A stretch of 64,000 nt of DNA from Bryobacteraceae bacterium (GTDB lineage Bacteria; Acidobacteriota; Terriglobia; Bryobacterales; Bryobacteraceae): assembly GCA_019752335.1 (NCBI GenBank), contig JAIEMJ010000019.1:1-64000 (forward strand). Direction: 5' to 3'. A program made the translations under genes and the position numbers. The notes under the pieces are model-generated. The model made no database searches. It saw only the letters and a list, made by a program, of their open reading frames with translations, and was not told the origin of the DNA. Positions within the stretch are counted from its first letter, which is position 1, and each line of letters begins with the position of its first letter. Of the stretch, positions 9,833 through 19,317 are shown in pieces.

Positions 9833-11251
9833 TTGAAAGTCGGATTTGTCAGCCTCGGCTGCCCTAAGAACCTCGTCGATACCGAAGTGATGATGGGCCA
9901 TCTGGCCTCGCGCGGCCACGAACTTACCACCCAGCCCGAGGACGCCGAGGTGATCGTCGTCAACACCTGCTCGTTTATTGACCCGGCCAAGGAAGAGTCC
10001 GTCAACACCATCCTGGAGATGGCTAAGTACAAGGAGACCGGGCGCGCGAAGAAGCTGATCGTCGCCGGCTGCCTCGTCGAACGCTTTCGCGGCGACCTCC
10101 GCGTGCAGATGCCCGAGATCGACGCCGTCGTCGGCACCAACGAAATCGAGAAGATCGTCGACGTTTGCGAGACCGGACTCAATCACGGCGGACCCGTCAC
10201 GCCCTACCTCTACCACGACCTTTCGCCGCGCGTCCTCTCCACCGGCCGCCACTCGGCTTACATCAAGATCGCCGAAGGCTGTGACCATCCCTGTAGCTTT
10301 TGCGTGATCCCTCAGTACCGGGGCGCTTTTCGGTCGCGCCGCTTTGAATCCGTCGTCCATGAGGCGACCGAGTTGTTCGCCCGCGGCATCCGCGAGATCA
10401 ACCTGATCGGGCAGGACACCACCAGCTACGGCGAGGACCTGCAATTGAAGAACGGCCTGGCGGCGTTGCTGGCCCGTTTGGCCCAGATTGAAACCGCGCA
10501 CCAGAAGTGGGTCCGCTTCCTGTATTGCTACCCCAACCGCGTCACGCAGCAATTGCTCGATACCATCGCCGAACACGCCGATATCGCGAAGTACATCGAT
10601 ATGCCTCTGCAGCACGCGTCGGCCAATGTGCTGAAGCGCATGAAGCGCGGCGCGCATGGCGATTACTTCCTGAAGCTGATTGAGCGCATCCGCGCCACCA
10701 TTCCGGGCGTCGGCATCCGGTCCAGCTTCATCGTCGGCTTCCCGGGAGAGACCGCCGCCGACTTCGACGAACTCTGCGGCTTTCTGAAGGCCGCTAAGCT
10801 GGACCGCGTGGGCGTCTTTAAGTACTCCGACGAAGATACCAGCAAGTCCTTCGAGCTTGACCAGAAGGTGGACGGCCGCACGATTCACAATCGCCGCCAA
10901 CGCCTGATGGCCGTGCAACGCAAGATCTCCGCCGCGACCAACCGTCGGCTGGTGGGCCAGGAGTTCACCCTGCTGGTGGAAGGCCCCTCCGCCGAGACCG
11001 ACTTGCTCTGGGAAGGCCGCTTGCAAACCCAAGCGCCCGAGATCGACGGCGTCTGCTACATCAACGACTTTGGCCCCTCCGGCGAAGCGCCCATGCCGGG
11101 CCAGTTCCGCCGTTTCCGCGTCACCGAGGCGACCGACTATGACCTGGTGGGTGAGTTGCTGGACGTCGGCGTGAAGACCGCGCCTCCGCCCGCCAATCCC
11201 TTTCCGATTCTCAATCTCAGTACGTCCCGTCCTACCGCGCAACACATCTAA
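9833..11251 (+). CDS. rimO: Ribosomal protein uS12 methylthiotransferase
   Basis: Radical-SAM enzyme that methylthiolates an Asp of ribosomal protein S12. The N-terminal MTTase domain has three cluster cysteines (SLGCPKN, VVNTCSF, VAGCLVE). The radical-SAM motif is GCDHPCSFC, and the last ~65 residues form a TRAM-like domain. SLGCPKNLVDTE identifies RimO rather than MiaB. The start is TTG (KVGFVSLG), with no better start nearby. The 472-residue length is in the family range. The antisense frame of similar length is a shadow. Confidence 0.95.
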   Translation: MKVGFVSLGCPKNLVDTEVMMGHLASRGHELTTQPEDAEVIVVNTCSFIDPAKEESVNTILEMAKYKETGRAKKLIVAGCLVERFRGDLRVQMPEIDAVVGTNEIEKIVDVCETGLNHGGPVTPYLYHDLSPRVLSTGRHSAYIKIAEGCDHPCSFCVIPQYRGAFRSRRFESVVHEATELFARGIREINLIGQDTTSYGEDLQLKNGLAALLARLAQIETAHQKWVRFLYCYPNRVTQQLLDTIAEHADIAKYIDMPLQHASANVLKRMKRGAHGDYFLKLIERIRATIPGVGIRSSFIVGFPGETAADFDELCGFLKAAKLDRVGVFKYSDEDTSKSFELDQKVDGRTIHNRRQRLMAVQRKISAATNRRLVGQEFTLLVEGPSAETDLLWEGRLQTQAPEIDGVCYINDFGPSGEAPMPGQFRRFRVTEATDYDLVGELLDVGVKTAPPPANPFPILNLSTSRPTAQHI

Positions 11252-11257
11252 TGCTCT

Positions 11258-11455
11258 ATGGCCGTCCGTTGGAAATGCCCCATCTGTAAGAAAGACACCG
11301 AGCCGCTCTCCAAGTGGTTCCCCTTCTGTAGCGACCGCTGCCGCGTGCTCGATCTCGCCAATTGGGCCGACGAGAAGTACGTCATCTCCCGCCCCGCTTC
11401 CTCCGAGGAGTTGCGCCCGCGTCCGGCGCGTGAGGAAGACGCGGACGACTTGTGA
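11258..11455 (+). CDS. yacG: YacG-like zinc-binding protein (DNA gyrase inhibitor family)
   Basis: A 65-residue protein with a four-cysteine zinc site: CPICK near residue 8 and FCSDRC near residue 24, followed by RVLDLANWADEKYVI, the family hallmark. Family members bind GyrB and inhibit supercoiling in enterobacteria. Whether that role holds here is inference. The TGA overlaps the GTG start of pgpA. Confidence 0.9.
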   Translation: MAVRWKCPICKKDTEPLSKWFPFCSDRCRVLDLANWADEKYVISRPASSEELRPRPAREEDADDL

Positions 11456-11916
11456 AGCCCTTCGCCACGTTGATCGCTACCGCGGGCGGGGCAGGGTACT
11501 GGCCTTGGGGACCCGGCACCGCCGGCTCGCTCGTCGGCGTCGGGATCGCCTGGCTGCTGGCGCGCCAATTCGAATTCACCACTGGCTGGCCGATGCTGCC
11601 CCTCACGATCCTGGCCACCTGGCCCGGCGTGTGGGCTTCCACGGTTGCCGCGGGCGAGCGCAAGGATCCGCAGTTTATCGTCGTGGACGAAGTGCTCGGC
11701 GTGTGGCTCACCCTGGCCGGCGCCACGGTGTGGAGTTGGCAGGCTTGCGCCCTCGGGTTCGTCCTCTTCCGTATCTTTGATATCGTGAAGCCGTGGCCCG
11801 TTCGCCGATTTGAAGCGCTGCCGCGCGGCTGGGGGATCGTCGCTGACGACCTCATGGCCGGCGTGTATGGCGCGATCCTTTTATTCTGGGCCGGTTGGTT
11901 TCATCTCTATTCATAA
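11452..11916 (+). CDS. pgpA: Phosphatidylglycerophosphatase A
   Basis: A 154-residue membrane protein that dephosphorylates phosphatidylglycerol phosphate. The N-terminus has GYWPWGPGTAGSL, the centre has VVDEVLGVWLTL, and the region FRIFDIVKPWPVRRFE is characteristic, with DDLMAG close to the C-terminus. The start is GTG inside the yacG stop. Together with cdsA this gives two steps of phospholipid synthesis in one gene cluster. Confidence 0.93.
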   Translation: MKPFATLIATAGGAGYWPWGPGTAGSLVGVGIAWLLARQFEFTTGWPMLPLTILATWPGVWASTVAAGERKDPQFIVVDEVLGVWLTLAGATVWSWQACALGFVLFRIFDIVKPWPVRRFEALPRGWGIVADDLMAGVYGAILLFWAGWFHLYS

Positions 11917-11921
11917 AGCTC

Positions 11922-12938
11922 ATGGCACTCCCTAACGAAAATCCGCATCTTCCCCGCATTGACCAAGTGACGCCGACGGCCGCCATTCCCGGCGGCGAGT
12001 TCCTCATCCGCGGCAAGGATCTGCAAGGCTCGCTACTGCGCCCGGACATTCGCTTCGGCGAGGTGCAGGCGCCGGTGATTGTCGGCTCCGACACCATGGT
12101 GATTGCGCGCGTCCCCGAGGGGGCCAGTATCGGCGAACTCAACGTCGGCGGCTCGCCGTGGACTTGCGACATCGGCATTCAAATCGCCGACAGCCTCCAC
12201 CCCGTCAGTAGCCCCGCCATCGACACGCTCGGCAACATCTACGCCACCTTCTCCGGCGCCCGCGGCCAGAAGACGCCCGTCGCGGTCTACAAGGTAGACC
12301 TCAACTACAGCGTCCGCCCCTTCATCACCGATCTGATGAACGCCACGGGACTCGCCTTCGGCGCCGATGGCGCGCTCTACATCTCCAGTCGCTATGAGGG
12401 CATCATTTACCAGGCCAACGGCACCGGTGACCTCTCGGTCTATTGCGAAGGCATGGGCACCGCCACCGGACTCGCTTTTGACCGTCGCGGCAACCTCTTC
12501 GTCGGCGACCGGTCCGGCACCATCTTCAAGATCAGCCCGGACCGGCAGATCTACGTCTTTGCCACGCTCGAGCCCTCGGTCGCCGCCTACCATCTGGCGT
12601 TCGACGAAGATGGCAACCTCTACGTGAGTGGCCCCACTACCTCCAGCTTCGACACCATCCAGCGCATCTCGCCCGCCGGCGAGGTGAGCGTCTTCTACCG
12701 CGGCCTGGGCCGTCCGCAAGGCTTGGCCTTCGATGCCGACGGCAACCTTTACTGCTGCGCCAGCCTGCGTGGCCGCCGCGGCGTAGTGCGCATTACACCG
12801 GCCGGCGAAGCGGAACTCTTCCTGTCCGGCCCCAATATCGTGGGCCTCGCCTTCTCTCCCTCGCGCGCCATGATCGTCGCGACGAACAACGCCATCTTCC
12901 GCGTCGATACCGGCATCAAAGGGCGCCCGCTGCCATGA
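11922..12938 (+). CDS. IPT/TIG plus NHL-repeat propeller protein
   Basis: A 338-residue protein. Residues about 10-80 (PRIDQVTPTAAIPGGEFLIR ...) look like an IPT/TIG immunoglobulin-like fold. The rest is a propeller of NHL/SMP-30-like repeats with recurring GLAFDxxGNLFVGD, LAFDEDGNLYVSG and GLAFDADGNLYCC blades. There is no signal peptide, so it is probably cytoplasmic. It is coupled to cinA by a 4-base overlap. The role is unknown. The start at 11922 is preferred to one inside pgpA. Confidence 0.75.
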   Translation: MALPNENPHLPRIDQVTPTAAIPGGEFLIRGKDLQGSLLRPDIRFGEVQAPVIVGSDTMVIARVPEGASIGELNVGGSPWTCDIGIQIADSLHPVSSPAIDTLGNIYATFSGARGQKTPVAVYKVDLNYSVRPFITDLMNATGLAFGADGALYISSRYEGIIYQANGTGDLSVYCEGMGTATGLAFDRRGNLFVGDRSGTIFKISPDRQIYVFATLEPSVAAYHLAFDEDGNLYVSGPTTSSFDTIQRISPAGEVSVFYRGLGRPQGLAFDADGNLYCCASLRGRRGVVRITPAGEAELFLSGPNIVGLAFSPSRAMIVATNNAIFRVDTGIKGRPLP

Positions 12939-14182
12939 ACGCCGAAATCATCGCCGTCGGCAGCGAGATGCTGACGCCCCAGCGGATCGATACCAACTCG
13001 CTTTACCTGACCGATCAACTGAACGCCTACGGCGTCGAAGTGGTCTACAAGTGCGTCGTCGGCGACGACCGGGCACTGCTGACTGACTCGATTCGTCTCG
13101 CGGTCAACCGCTCCGCCATCGTCATTCTGAGCGGGGGGCTCGGCCCCACCGAGGACGACCTCACCCGCGACGCGGTCGCCGCCGCGCTGGGCGTAGGGCA
13201 GACTTATCATCCCGATGTCTTTGCCGGCATCGAAGGGATGTTCGCCCGTCTGGGCCGCAAGGTCGCCGAAAACAACAAGCGGCAAGCCATGTTGATCGAT
13301 GGCGCCGAGTGGCTCGAGAATACGCGCGGCACCGCGCCCGGCCAATGGATTCGCACCGCGAATGGCGTCGTGATTCTGCTGCCCGGCCCGCCTAAGGAAC
13401 TCACCACCATGTACGAGCGCACGGTGCGCGAACGCCTGGTGGCCTTGCTGCCGAAGCAGGCCCTGCGGACCCGTTGGTACCGCGTCGCCGGGATGGGCGA
13501 GAGCGACCTGGACCAACTCATCGCCCCCGTCTACACGCGCTACACGAATCCCGTGACCACGGTGCTCGCCAAGGCCGGCGACATCGAAGTCCACCTGCGC
13601 GCCCGGCTTGACACGGCCGAAGCGGCGGAGGCGTTGGTGAACGAAGTCGGCGTCCAGGTAGAAGCCCTGCTGGGTGACCGTATCTACTCCCACAACGGCG
13701 ACCCGCTCGAGAAAACCGTTGGCTTGATGCTCGCTGCGCGCGGCGCCACCGTCGCCGTCGCCGAAAGCTGCACCGGCGGACTCCTGGGCACGCGCCTCTC
13801 CGATACGCCCGGCGCTTCGGCCTGGTTCCGCGGCGGCTACATCGTCTACACGCTGGCCCTGAAACAGGCCCTAGCCGGCGACGCCGATGGCGCGGCCATT
13901 GCCGCCGCGGGCGTCGTCAGTGAGACCACCGCGACGGTGCTGGCCAAGGCCGCCGCCGCCCGTTCGGGCGCCACCTATGGCGTCAGCATTACCGGGGTCG
14001 CCGGGCCGGATGGCGGTACCGGAGAGAATCCGGTGGGAACCGTCTGGATTGCCGTTGCGTCGAACCAAAGTGTCACCGCGCGCCGCTACCGCTTTCCTGG
14101 CGACCGGGGCCGCGTTCGTACCCTGGCCGCGCAATCGGCCCTGGACCTGCTTCGCCGTCATCTCCTCAGCGAGAAAGGATAG
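12935..14182 (+). CDS. cinA: CinA family protein (MoCF-like plus NMN deamidase domains)
   Basis: A 415-residue protein with the standard two-domain layout. Residues 1-170 are the MoCF/COG1058 domain (AEIIAVGSEML, ILSGGLGPTEDDLTRD). Residues about 255-410 are the CinA domain with AVAESCTGGLLGTRLS and VSITGVAGPDGGT. Family members hydrolyse ADP-ribose and deamidate nicotinamide mononucleotide in NAD recycling. The length is normal, and it overlaps the upstream NHL gene by 4 bases. Confidence 0.94.
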   Translation: MNAEIIAVGSEMLTPQRIDTNSLYLTDQLNAYGVEVVYKCVVGDDRALLTDSIRLAVNRSAIVILSGGLGPTEDDLTRDAVAAALGVGQTYHPDVFAGIEGMFARLGRKVAENNKRQAMLIDGAEWLENTRGTAPGQWIRTANGVVILLPGPPKELTTMYERTVRERLVALLPKQALRTRWYRVAGMGESDLDQLIAPVYTRYTNPVTTVLAKAGDIEVHLRARLDTAEAAEALVNEVGVQVEALLGDRIYSHNGDPLEKTVGLMLAARGATVAVAESCTGGLLGTRLSDTPGASAWFRGGYIVYTLALKQALAGDADGAAIAAAGVVSETTATVLAKAAAARSGATYGVSITGVAGPDGGTGENPVGTVWIAVASNQSVTARRYRFPGDRGRVRTLAAQSALDLLRRHLLSEKG

Positions 14183-14189
14183 CCCCAAA

Positions 14190-15269
14190 ATGCGTTTACT
14201 CTGCCTACTCCTCGCCTGCGGACTCTGGCTATCGGCCCAGCCGAAGCTCACCGTGAATCAATTGCTGGGCATGGTCCGCTCGTCGCTCAAATTGAAGCAC
14301 CCCGACAAACAAGTCGGCGAGTATTTGCGGAAGATTCAACTTACCGAAAAACTCGACGACCGCACGATTGAAACCCTGCTGGGCGAAGGCATCGGACCCA
14401 AGACCGCCGAAGCCCTGAAGTTACTTCGCGACGCCACCGAGAATCTCGAAAAGCCCCAGGTGCTGCCGCCCAAGCCGGCCGCTCCGGTCATCCCCGCGCC
14501 CCCGTTGTCGGAGGTGAATCGCGTCATCGATAAGTCCCGCGAATATGCCCTGGCCTACGACAAGGGGCTGCCCAATTTTATCTGCGTCCAGGTCACCCGC
14601 CGCTTCATCGATCCTGCGGGACTCGAGTTGTGGAATAAGCTGGATACGATTACCGCGAAGCTGAGCTACTTCGATCATCAGGAGCAGAAGCAGGTGATGT
14701 TCGTGAATAACAAGTACACGGATATCGACTATGCGAAGCTCGGCGGCGGCGCCACTTCGACGGGCGAATTCGGGAGCCTGATGCGCGAGATCTTCGAGCC
14801 CGCCAGCGAAGCGATGTTCGGTTGGGAACGCTGGGCCACGCTGCGTGGCCGCCTGCATTACGTCATCAACTACCGCGTCCTCCAAAGCCGTTCAAAGTGG
14901 AGCATTAGCCACGCCGCCAGTGGCCAGCAGATCATCCCGGCCTACCACGGTTTGGTTTACGTCGATAAAGACTACCTATCGGTTTCTCGCATCGTTATGG
15001 AAGCCGAGGACATCCCCGTCGATTTTCCCGTGCAAATGGCCAAGACGCAGTTGGACTACGACTTCACCGAAATCGGCGGACAGCCCTTCCTTTTGCCTTT
15101 GCGCAGTGAGCTACGCATGCGCGACGGCAAGGTTCTCGTAAAGAACGAGGCGGAGTTTCGCACTTACCGGAAATTCGGCACGGAAAGCTCCATCACCTTC
15201 GACGTGAACGAGCCTATCCCGGAAGAGAAGCTGAAAGAAACGCCGCCTGCGCCCGTCAAAAAGCCTTAG
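14190..15269 (+). CDS. Secreted protein of unknown function
   Basis: A 359-residue protein starting at the ATG at 14190, just after cinA. Residues 1-17 (MRLLCLLLACGLWLSAQ) are a signal peptide. A helical segment to about residue 80 is followed by a Pro-rich linker and a beta-rich domain (NFICVQVTRRFID, DYDFTEIGGQPFLLPL). It resembles secreted proteins common in Acidobacteria, but I do not recognise a named family. Its end overlaps the convergent esterase gene by 14 bases. Confidence 0.7.
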   Translation: MRLLCLLLACGLWLSAQPKLTVNQLLGMVRSSLKLKHPDKQVGEYLRKIQLTEKLDDRTIETLLGEGIGPKTAEALKLLRDATENLEKPQVLPPKPAAPVIPAPPLSEVNRVIDKSREYALAYDKGLPNFICVQVTRRFIDPAGLELWNKLDTITAKLSYFDHQEQKQVMFVNNKYTDIDYAKLGGGATSTGEFGSLMREIFEPASEAMFGWERWATLRGRLHYVINYRVLQSRSKWSISHAASGQQIIPAYHGLVYVDKDYLSVSRIVMEAEDIPVDFPVQMAKTQLDYDFTEIGGQPFLLPLRSELRMRDGKVLVKNEAEFRTYRKFGTESSITFDVNEPIPEEKLKETPPAPVKKP

Positions 15270-17088
15270 TCACCGGTTCCCCCAGGTGCTTACGGATAAA
15301 GCCGTAGGCATAGTCGCCGTGGATGCGGTGGGGCCCGTCGAAGTAAGTAATCTCGGCTAATTCGGGCACCCCGGCCTGGGCGTAATAGCGTTTGGCCTTG
15401 GCGAACTCGTAAGCGACCCACTCGTCGATGCCCACTCCGTCGGAGTGTCCGCGTTCAACCAGAAACGGCCGGGGCGCAATCAGCGCCGCCATCTCCGCAT
15501 GGCCAAAGCGCGGACCCAGGTTCCAATCGAACGCCTCGTACTCCTTGGTGAACATGAAGCTGAAGCTATCCTCGATACTCGTCAGCTTCCAGAGCCACTC
15601 GTTGAAATTCCCGGAGCAAACTACGACTCTGTAACGTGGCTCCAGCGGCGGCACGCGCAGCGCGGTGACACCGCCGTAGCTGAGTCCGTAGTAGCCGATG
15701 CGTTGCGCGTCGACGAACGGTAGCGTCTCCAGCCAGTTGAGTGCCTGGCGGTGCTGCGCGCGGATAAAACTAAACAGCGAGAGCCCCAGCGGATTCGCCT
15801 TGCGCTGTAAGTTGCGAAAGCGCTCGCCGAGAATATAGGGATTCTGCGGCGAATAGACAATATAACCTTGCTCGACTAACTTACGCGCGAATTCGTCATA
15901 AACCACGCGCGTCTTCTCGGGCAGAATCGTATCTTCGGGCCGGCCTTCCAAGCCATGTTGCGTCACCACCAAGGCGCGCTTCTCGCCCGGCTTCAGACCG
16001 GCCGGCAGGAGTAAGTGGCCGTACGCTTCCACCGGACCACTTACTGGTAAACGCACCTCGTAGCCGGTGTAAGTCTTCTCTTGATACCGCAGCCGCGTCT
16101 CGGCGCGGACCGGCGCCAGCGCATCCGGGAACTCGCCAAACACCCCCGCCAAGGCTTGCCGCGCTTGCTCGCGCGCTTGGCCGGCGAACCATGCCGGACG
16201 CTGCCAGGTGGTCTCGCGGATCAGGCGCTGCGTGTAGTCGATCCACTGGCGGATCAGCGGAGGCTGGCTCGCGGGTATGACGATGGCCACCCCGGGGATG
16301 ACCGTATTCAAGGTCAGCTTGCGCGGAGCGATCATTGCCGCCAGCCGGTCCCGGCTGAAGTACTCCGCCCATTGCCAAACGTTGTACTGCACCGGCAGGC
16401 GGCTCAGGTCGGACAAGTCGAGGTCCAGGTTAGCGATCGCGCATTCGTCGATCCTTGGGTCGAGCGCGCAGGCCAACAAAGCCACCAGCGAATTGTGCCC
16501 GCCCAGGGCCACGAGCCGGAGCGGACGCTTCGGCGACCTGAGGGCCAGGTTGTCCACTGCCGCCAGCACCGTCTGCACTTCGTAGCCCAGCGGATGCCGG
16601 CCCATCGGGTAGGCCATGCGATAGAGAAACTCGCGCGGCGGTTGCTCGGTCTGTTTCCCCAGGCGGGGCTGGTTTGCCACCGCCGGGCTGTTCTCCAGTA
16701 GCCCGGTGAGCAAGGTAGCGCATCCCGGTTTCCCTTGCAAGTCCGCGCTGAGCGCGACCTGATAGCAGGCGGGCGTACCCTGGGCCTCGATCCATCGGCC
16801 AGTGGCCACCACACCGTCCACCACCGGCCACTGCACGCCGTCGCCGTGCGGAATGAAGCCCGCGGGCGGCACGCGCTCGTCAATCGCACCGATCAACTCG
16901 CGCAGCTTCTCGCGGCTGGGCGGCTTTCCGTCCCGGCGCGCGGGCGCGCTCCGCAAGCGTGCGTCGGCGTAGGAGTGCAGGCCGTCCAGCATGCGTGCGG
17001 CGGGGTCGGGCACGGGCTGCAGCAGCGCGGTGCCGGGCAGGGCTTGTCCAAGGAAGAGCAGCAGAGTGAACATGGCTTCAGCCATCAT
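15256..17088 (-). CDS. Secreted alpha/beta-hydrolase, acetyl-xylan-esterase-like
   Basis: About 610 residues. Translation probably starts at the ATG at 17088 (MMAEAMFTLLLFLG) or 17073; the longer frame runs into the divergent gene. Residues 1-25 are a signal peptide. The catalytic half is C-terminal, with the nucleophile elbow YYGLSYGGV (GLSYG), an acidic region RGHSDGVGIDEW and the histidine in YFDGPHRIHGDY. An earlier VVTQHGLEGRPED gives the oxyanion-hole region. The N-terminal 300 residues contain LVALGGHNSLVALL, which may be a second hydrolase-like half. Family members deacetylate plant polysaccharides; the substrate here is unproven. Confidence 0.75.
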   Translation of the reverse strand: MMAEAMFTLLLFLGQALPGTALLQPVPDPAARMLDGLHSYADARLRSAPARRDGKPPSREKLRELIGAIDERVPPAGFIPHGDGVQWPVVDGVVATGRWIEAQGTPACYQVALSADLQGKPGCATLLTGLLENSPAVANQPRLGKQTEQPPREFLYRMAYPMGRHPLGYEVQTVLAAVDNLALRSPKRPLRLVALGGHNSLVALLACALDPRIDECAIANLDLDLSDLSRLPVQYNVWQWAEYFSRDRLAAMIAPRKLTLNTVIPGVAIVIPASQPPLIRQWIDYTQRLIRETTWQRPAWFAGQAREQARQALAGVFGEFPDALAPVRAETRLRYQEKTYTGYEVRLPVSGPVEAYGHLLLPAGLKPGEKRALVVTQHGLEGRPEDTILPEKTRVVYDEFARKLVEQGYIVYSPQNPYILGERFRNLQRKANPLGLSLFSFIRAQHRQALNWLETLPFVDAQRIGYYGLSYGGVTALRVPPLEPRYRVVVCSGNFNEWLWKLTSIEDSFSFMFTKEYEAFDWNLGPRFGHAEMAALIAPRPFLVERGHSDGVGIDEWVAYEFAKAKRYYAQAGVPELAEITYFDGPHRIHGDYAYGFIRKHLGEPVTKAF

Positions 17089-17113
17089 AAGTCGCTGCGG
17101 TATGATGCGGAAC

Positions 17114-18256
17114 ATGCGCAGACGATCTTTCCTGGTGGCTTCTCCGATGGCCCTGGCGATGCAGACCCAACCGCGTGGCGGTGTGATTGGCACGGGAGGG
17201 CGGGGAACCCTGCTCACCAGCGAGTTCAAGGAGATCGGCGCCAACGTCGCCGCCATCTGCGACGTCTACGAGCCGAACCTGCAGCGCGGCCTGCAAGCGG
17301 CGTCGACGGGCGCCTCGCCCTATCGCGATTACCGCAAGCTCCTCGAAGACAAGTCACTCCAGTTCGTCGTCGTCGCGACCCCGGACCATTGGCATGCCCG
17401 CATGATGATCGACGCCGTGGACGCCGGCAAGGACGTCTACGTCGAAAAGCCCCTGGCCCATACGATTGAAGAAGGCGAGAAGATGATCGCCGCCGTGAAG
17501 CGCACCAAGCGCGTCGTGCAAGTGGGCATGCAGCGCCGCAGCGCGCCGTTGTTTTTGGAGGCCAAGCAGCTCTTTGATCAGTCTCCGCAGGGGCCCGTGA
17601 ACCTCGTGTTGAGCTACTGGCTGAATCACGCCGCGTCGCCTCCCGAGAAGCCGCTCGCCGGCCCGCTCGATTGGAAGCAGTGGCTGGGCTCGTCGCCCGC
17701 CCGCGACGTGGATCCGCATCGCTTCTTCAACTGGTATTACTACTGGGATTACTCGGGCGGCCTGATGGTGGGCCAAGCCGCCCACATCATCGACCTGATG
17801 CTGTGGTTCATGAATTCCGACGCGCCCAAGGCCGTCACCGCCACCGGCGCCGCGCCCAATCTGGCCAAGGTGGAGATCCCTGAGACGACCTCGATTTCGC
17901 TCGAATTCGGTAGCTTTCTCGCCACTTTCGCCGTGGGCTACCACGCCATGCGCTACAGCGGCTTTCTCGATCAGCTCACCCAGTTCCACGGCCACAAGGC
18001 GCGCTTCGACATGGGGCGCGAGCACTACGCCGTCTACCCCGAGGATCCGCAGGCGCTCGACCTGAAGGCGTCGGCCGGCAAGCGCGATCCGAAGAGCTTC
18101 AACGCCGCCGTGCGGCATCACATTCGCAACTTCCTCGATTGCGTCGCCTCCCGCCGCGAGCCCAACGCCCCCGTAGCCGTCGCGCAGCGCACCAACATCG
18201 CCCTGGTGATGGCCATGGACAGCCTCCGCAAGGGCCAGCGGATCGTCAGGGCTTGA
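17114..18256 (+). CDS. Tat-exported Gfo/Idh/MocA family oxidoreductase
   Basis: A 380-residue NAD(P)-dependent oxidoreductase. It begins with a twin-arginine-like signal (MRRRSFLVASPMALA), and the Rossmann motif GVIGTGGRG follows at once. The family's EKP motif is in VYVEKPLAHTIEEGEKM, and the C-terminal region has the usual substrate-side fold (HHIRNFLDCVASRREPNAP). Such enzymes act on sugars or inositols. It is divergent from the esterase with 25 bp between starts, which fits a shared polysaccharide-use role. Confidence 0.9.
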   Translation: MRRRSFLVASPMALAMQTQPRGGVIGTGGRGTLLTSEFKEIGANVAAICDVYEPNLQRGLQAASTGASPYRDYRKLLEDKSLQFVVVATPDHWHARMMIDAVDAGKDVYVEKPLAHTIEEGEKMIAAVKRTKRVVQVGMQRRSAPLFLEAKQLFDQSPQGPVNLVLSYWLNHAASPPEKPLAGPLDWKQWLGSSPARDVDPHRFFNWYYYWDYSGGLMVGQAAHIIDLMLWFMNSDAPKAVTATGAAPNLAKVEIPETTSISLEFGSFLATFAVGYHAMRYSGFLDQLTQFHGHKARFDMGREHYAVYPEDPQALDLKASAGKRDPKSFNAAVRHHIRNFLDCVASRREPNAPVAVAQRTNIALVMAMDSLRKGQRIVRA

Positions 18257-18953
18257 AGAAGAGCCGAGTACCTTCGCGGCTGCGATTGCCCCTTGCCGCG
18301 ACGCGCACCTCCGGGTTCTCGCCATGAATGCGACTCTCCGGCAGCGTGTAGTTCACCTGATAGAGGCCTCTGAAGCGCGGCGCCAGGCCCGCGTAGTAGA
18401 GCCCCGGCAGCGGCTCGCCATTCACCAGCACTTCGAATTCCGAGAGGTTCAGCAGGTAGTTGATGTCCGGCCGTGACCCCGCCGCGCCCGCCACCACCGG
18501 CCCCAGCCCGGTGCCATAAAAGACAATCGTCTCGCCCGGCCGCGCCGGAGCTTCGGCGGTGATCAGCGAGCCGTCGGCGCGGGTGGCGAGCAGCCAGTTC
18601 TGCGGCGTGGCAAACAGCTCCGGAGCCTGCTCCTGCAACCGGATCTGCAGCCGCGGACCCGCCGCGCCATTGCGGAAGAGCTGGAAGAAGAACGTGCCCG
18701 CGCGCAGATTCTGCGGTACGACGACGTTAATCTGCGTGGGCGAGGCGAACAGCACGTCGCCCACGCCCTCGCCGATGCGCACCTCGACGTCGCTGGCCGT
18801 GGGGAAGGTGAGATTCGCGCCGTAGATGGTGAGGATCGAGTTGGGCGAGGCGCGATCCCCCGTTTGGGAGGCAGCGTTGACGATGGTGTCTTCGCGGTAC
18901 ACCGGGGCCGAGGACGGCAGTTGGAGCAGCCAAAGCAGGCAAACAGTCTTCAC
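18246..18953 (-). CDS. Secreted TIGR03437-type protein
   Basis: A 235-residue protein with a signal peptide (KTVCLLWLLQLPSSA), start GTG. The body is the domain seen at the C-terminus of many Solibacter proteins: SPNSILTIYGANLTF, SPTQINVVVPQNL, ETIVFYGTGLGPV, and GLYQVNYTLPE. It is usually appended to propellers, as at 26340-28067, but here stands almost alone. The function is unknown; an extracellular beta-sandwich is likely. The conserved element at 18957-18998 lies directly upstream. Confidence 0.85.
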   Translation of the reverse strand: MKTVCLLWLLQLPSSAPVYREDTIVNAASQTGDRASPNSILTIYGANLTFPTASDVEVRIGEGVGDVLFASPTQINVVVPQNLRAGTFFFQLFRNGAAGPRLQIRLQEQAPELFATPQNWLLATRADGSLITAEAPARPGETIVFYGTGLGPVVAGAAGSRPDINYLLNLSEFEVLVNGEPLPGLYYAGLAPRFRGLYQVNYTLPESRIHGENPEVRVAARGNRSREGTRLFFKP

Positions 18954-18956
18954 AAA

Positions 18957-18998
18957 GAATAGTGGCTTTTCGGGGCCATTATTCTCAGAAATTTTTGC
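18957..18998 (-). promoter_or_regulatory. Conserved upstream element, copy 2
   Basis: Counterpart of the block at 2207-2250. GAATAGTGG and ATTATTCTCA are identical in both, with a similar GC-rich centre and an AT-rich flank. It fills the gap between the zapA stop and the GTG start of the TIGR03437 gene. Confidence 0.5.
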
Positions 18999-19310
18999 TT
19001 AGCGGCCGTTTTTGAAGTCGTTTTCGGCTTGTTCGAGGGTTTGCAGCACTTGGCGAGCCCGGTCATTGGCCCGCTCGCGGACGCCGGTCACCTCTTGCTG
19101 CGCGGCTTTGAGCTGGTCCGCAAGATGCAAACAAGCCAACACCGCGGCGCGGCTCGGATCCGACGTGCCGGTTTGCGAGGCGATCGAGGTCATTAGGTCG
19201 TCCACCATCGCGGCCAACTCTTCGATTTCGCCGGTGTCGCCGCTGGCCCGCAGGTTGTAGTGCTGGCCAAAGATCGTCACGCGGACCGATTGTTTGCTGA
19301 TAGGTTGCAT
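18999..19310 (-). CDS. zapA: Cell division protein ZapA
   Basis: A 103-residue protein that binds and bundles FtsZ. The N-terminus has VRVTIFGQHYNLRASGD, typical of ZapA, followed by ELAAMVDDLMTSIA and a long C-terminal coiled coil. The start at 19310 (MQPISKQS) fits the family length better than the upstream one. It lies 7 bp after a coiled-coil gene. In many bacteria zapA follows pheST after rpmI-rplT; here pheST is missing from that order. Confidence 0.88.
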   Translation of the reverse strand: MQPISKQSVRVTIFGQHYNLRASGDTGEIEELAAMVDDLMTSIASQTGTSDPSRAAVLACLHLADQLKAAQQEVTGVRERANDRARQVLQTLEQAENDFKNGR

Positions 19311-19317
19311 ACCTGCC

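Noticed and set aside
9791-11245. 484-residue open frame antisense to rimO
   Set aside because: High-GC shadow frame; rimO on the other strand has all family motifs, and the antisense product has no recognisable domain.
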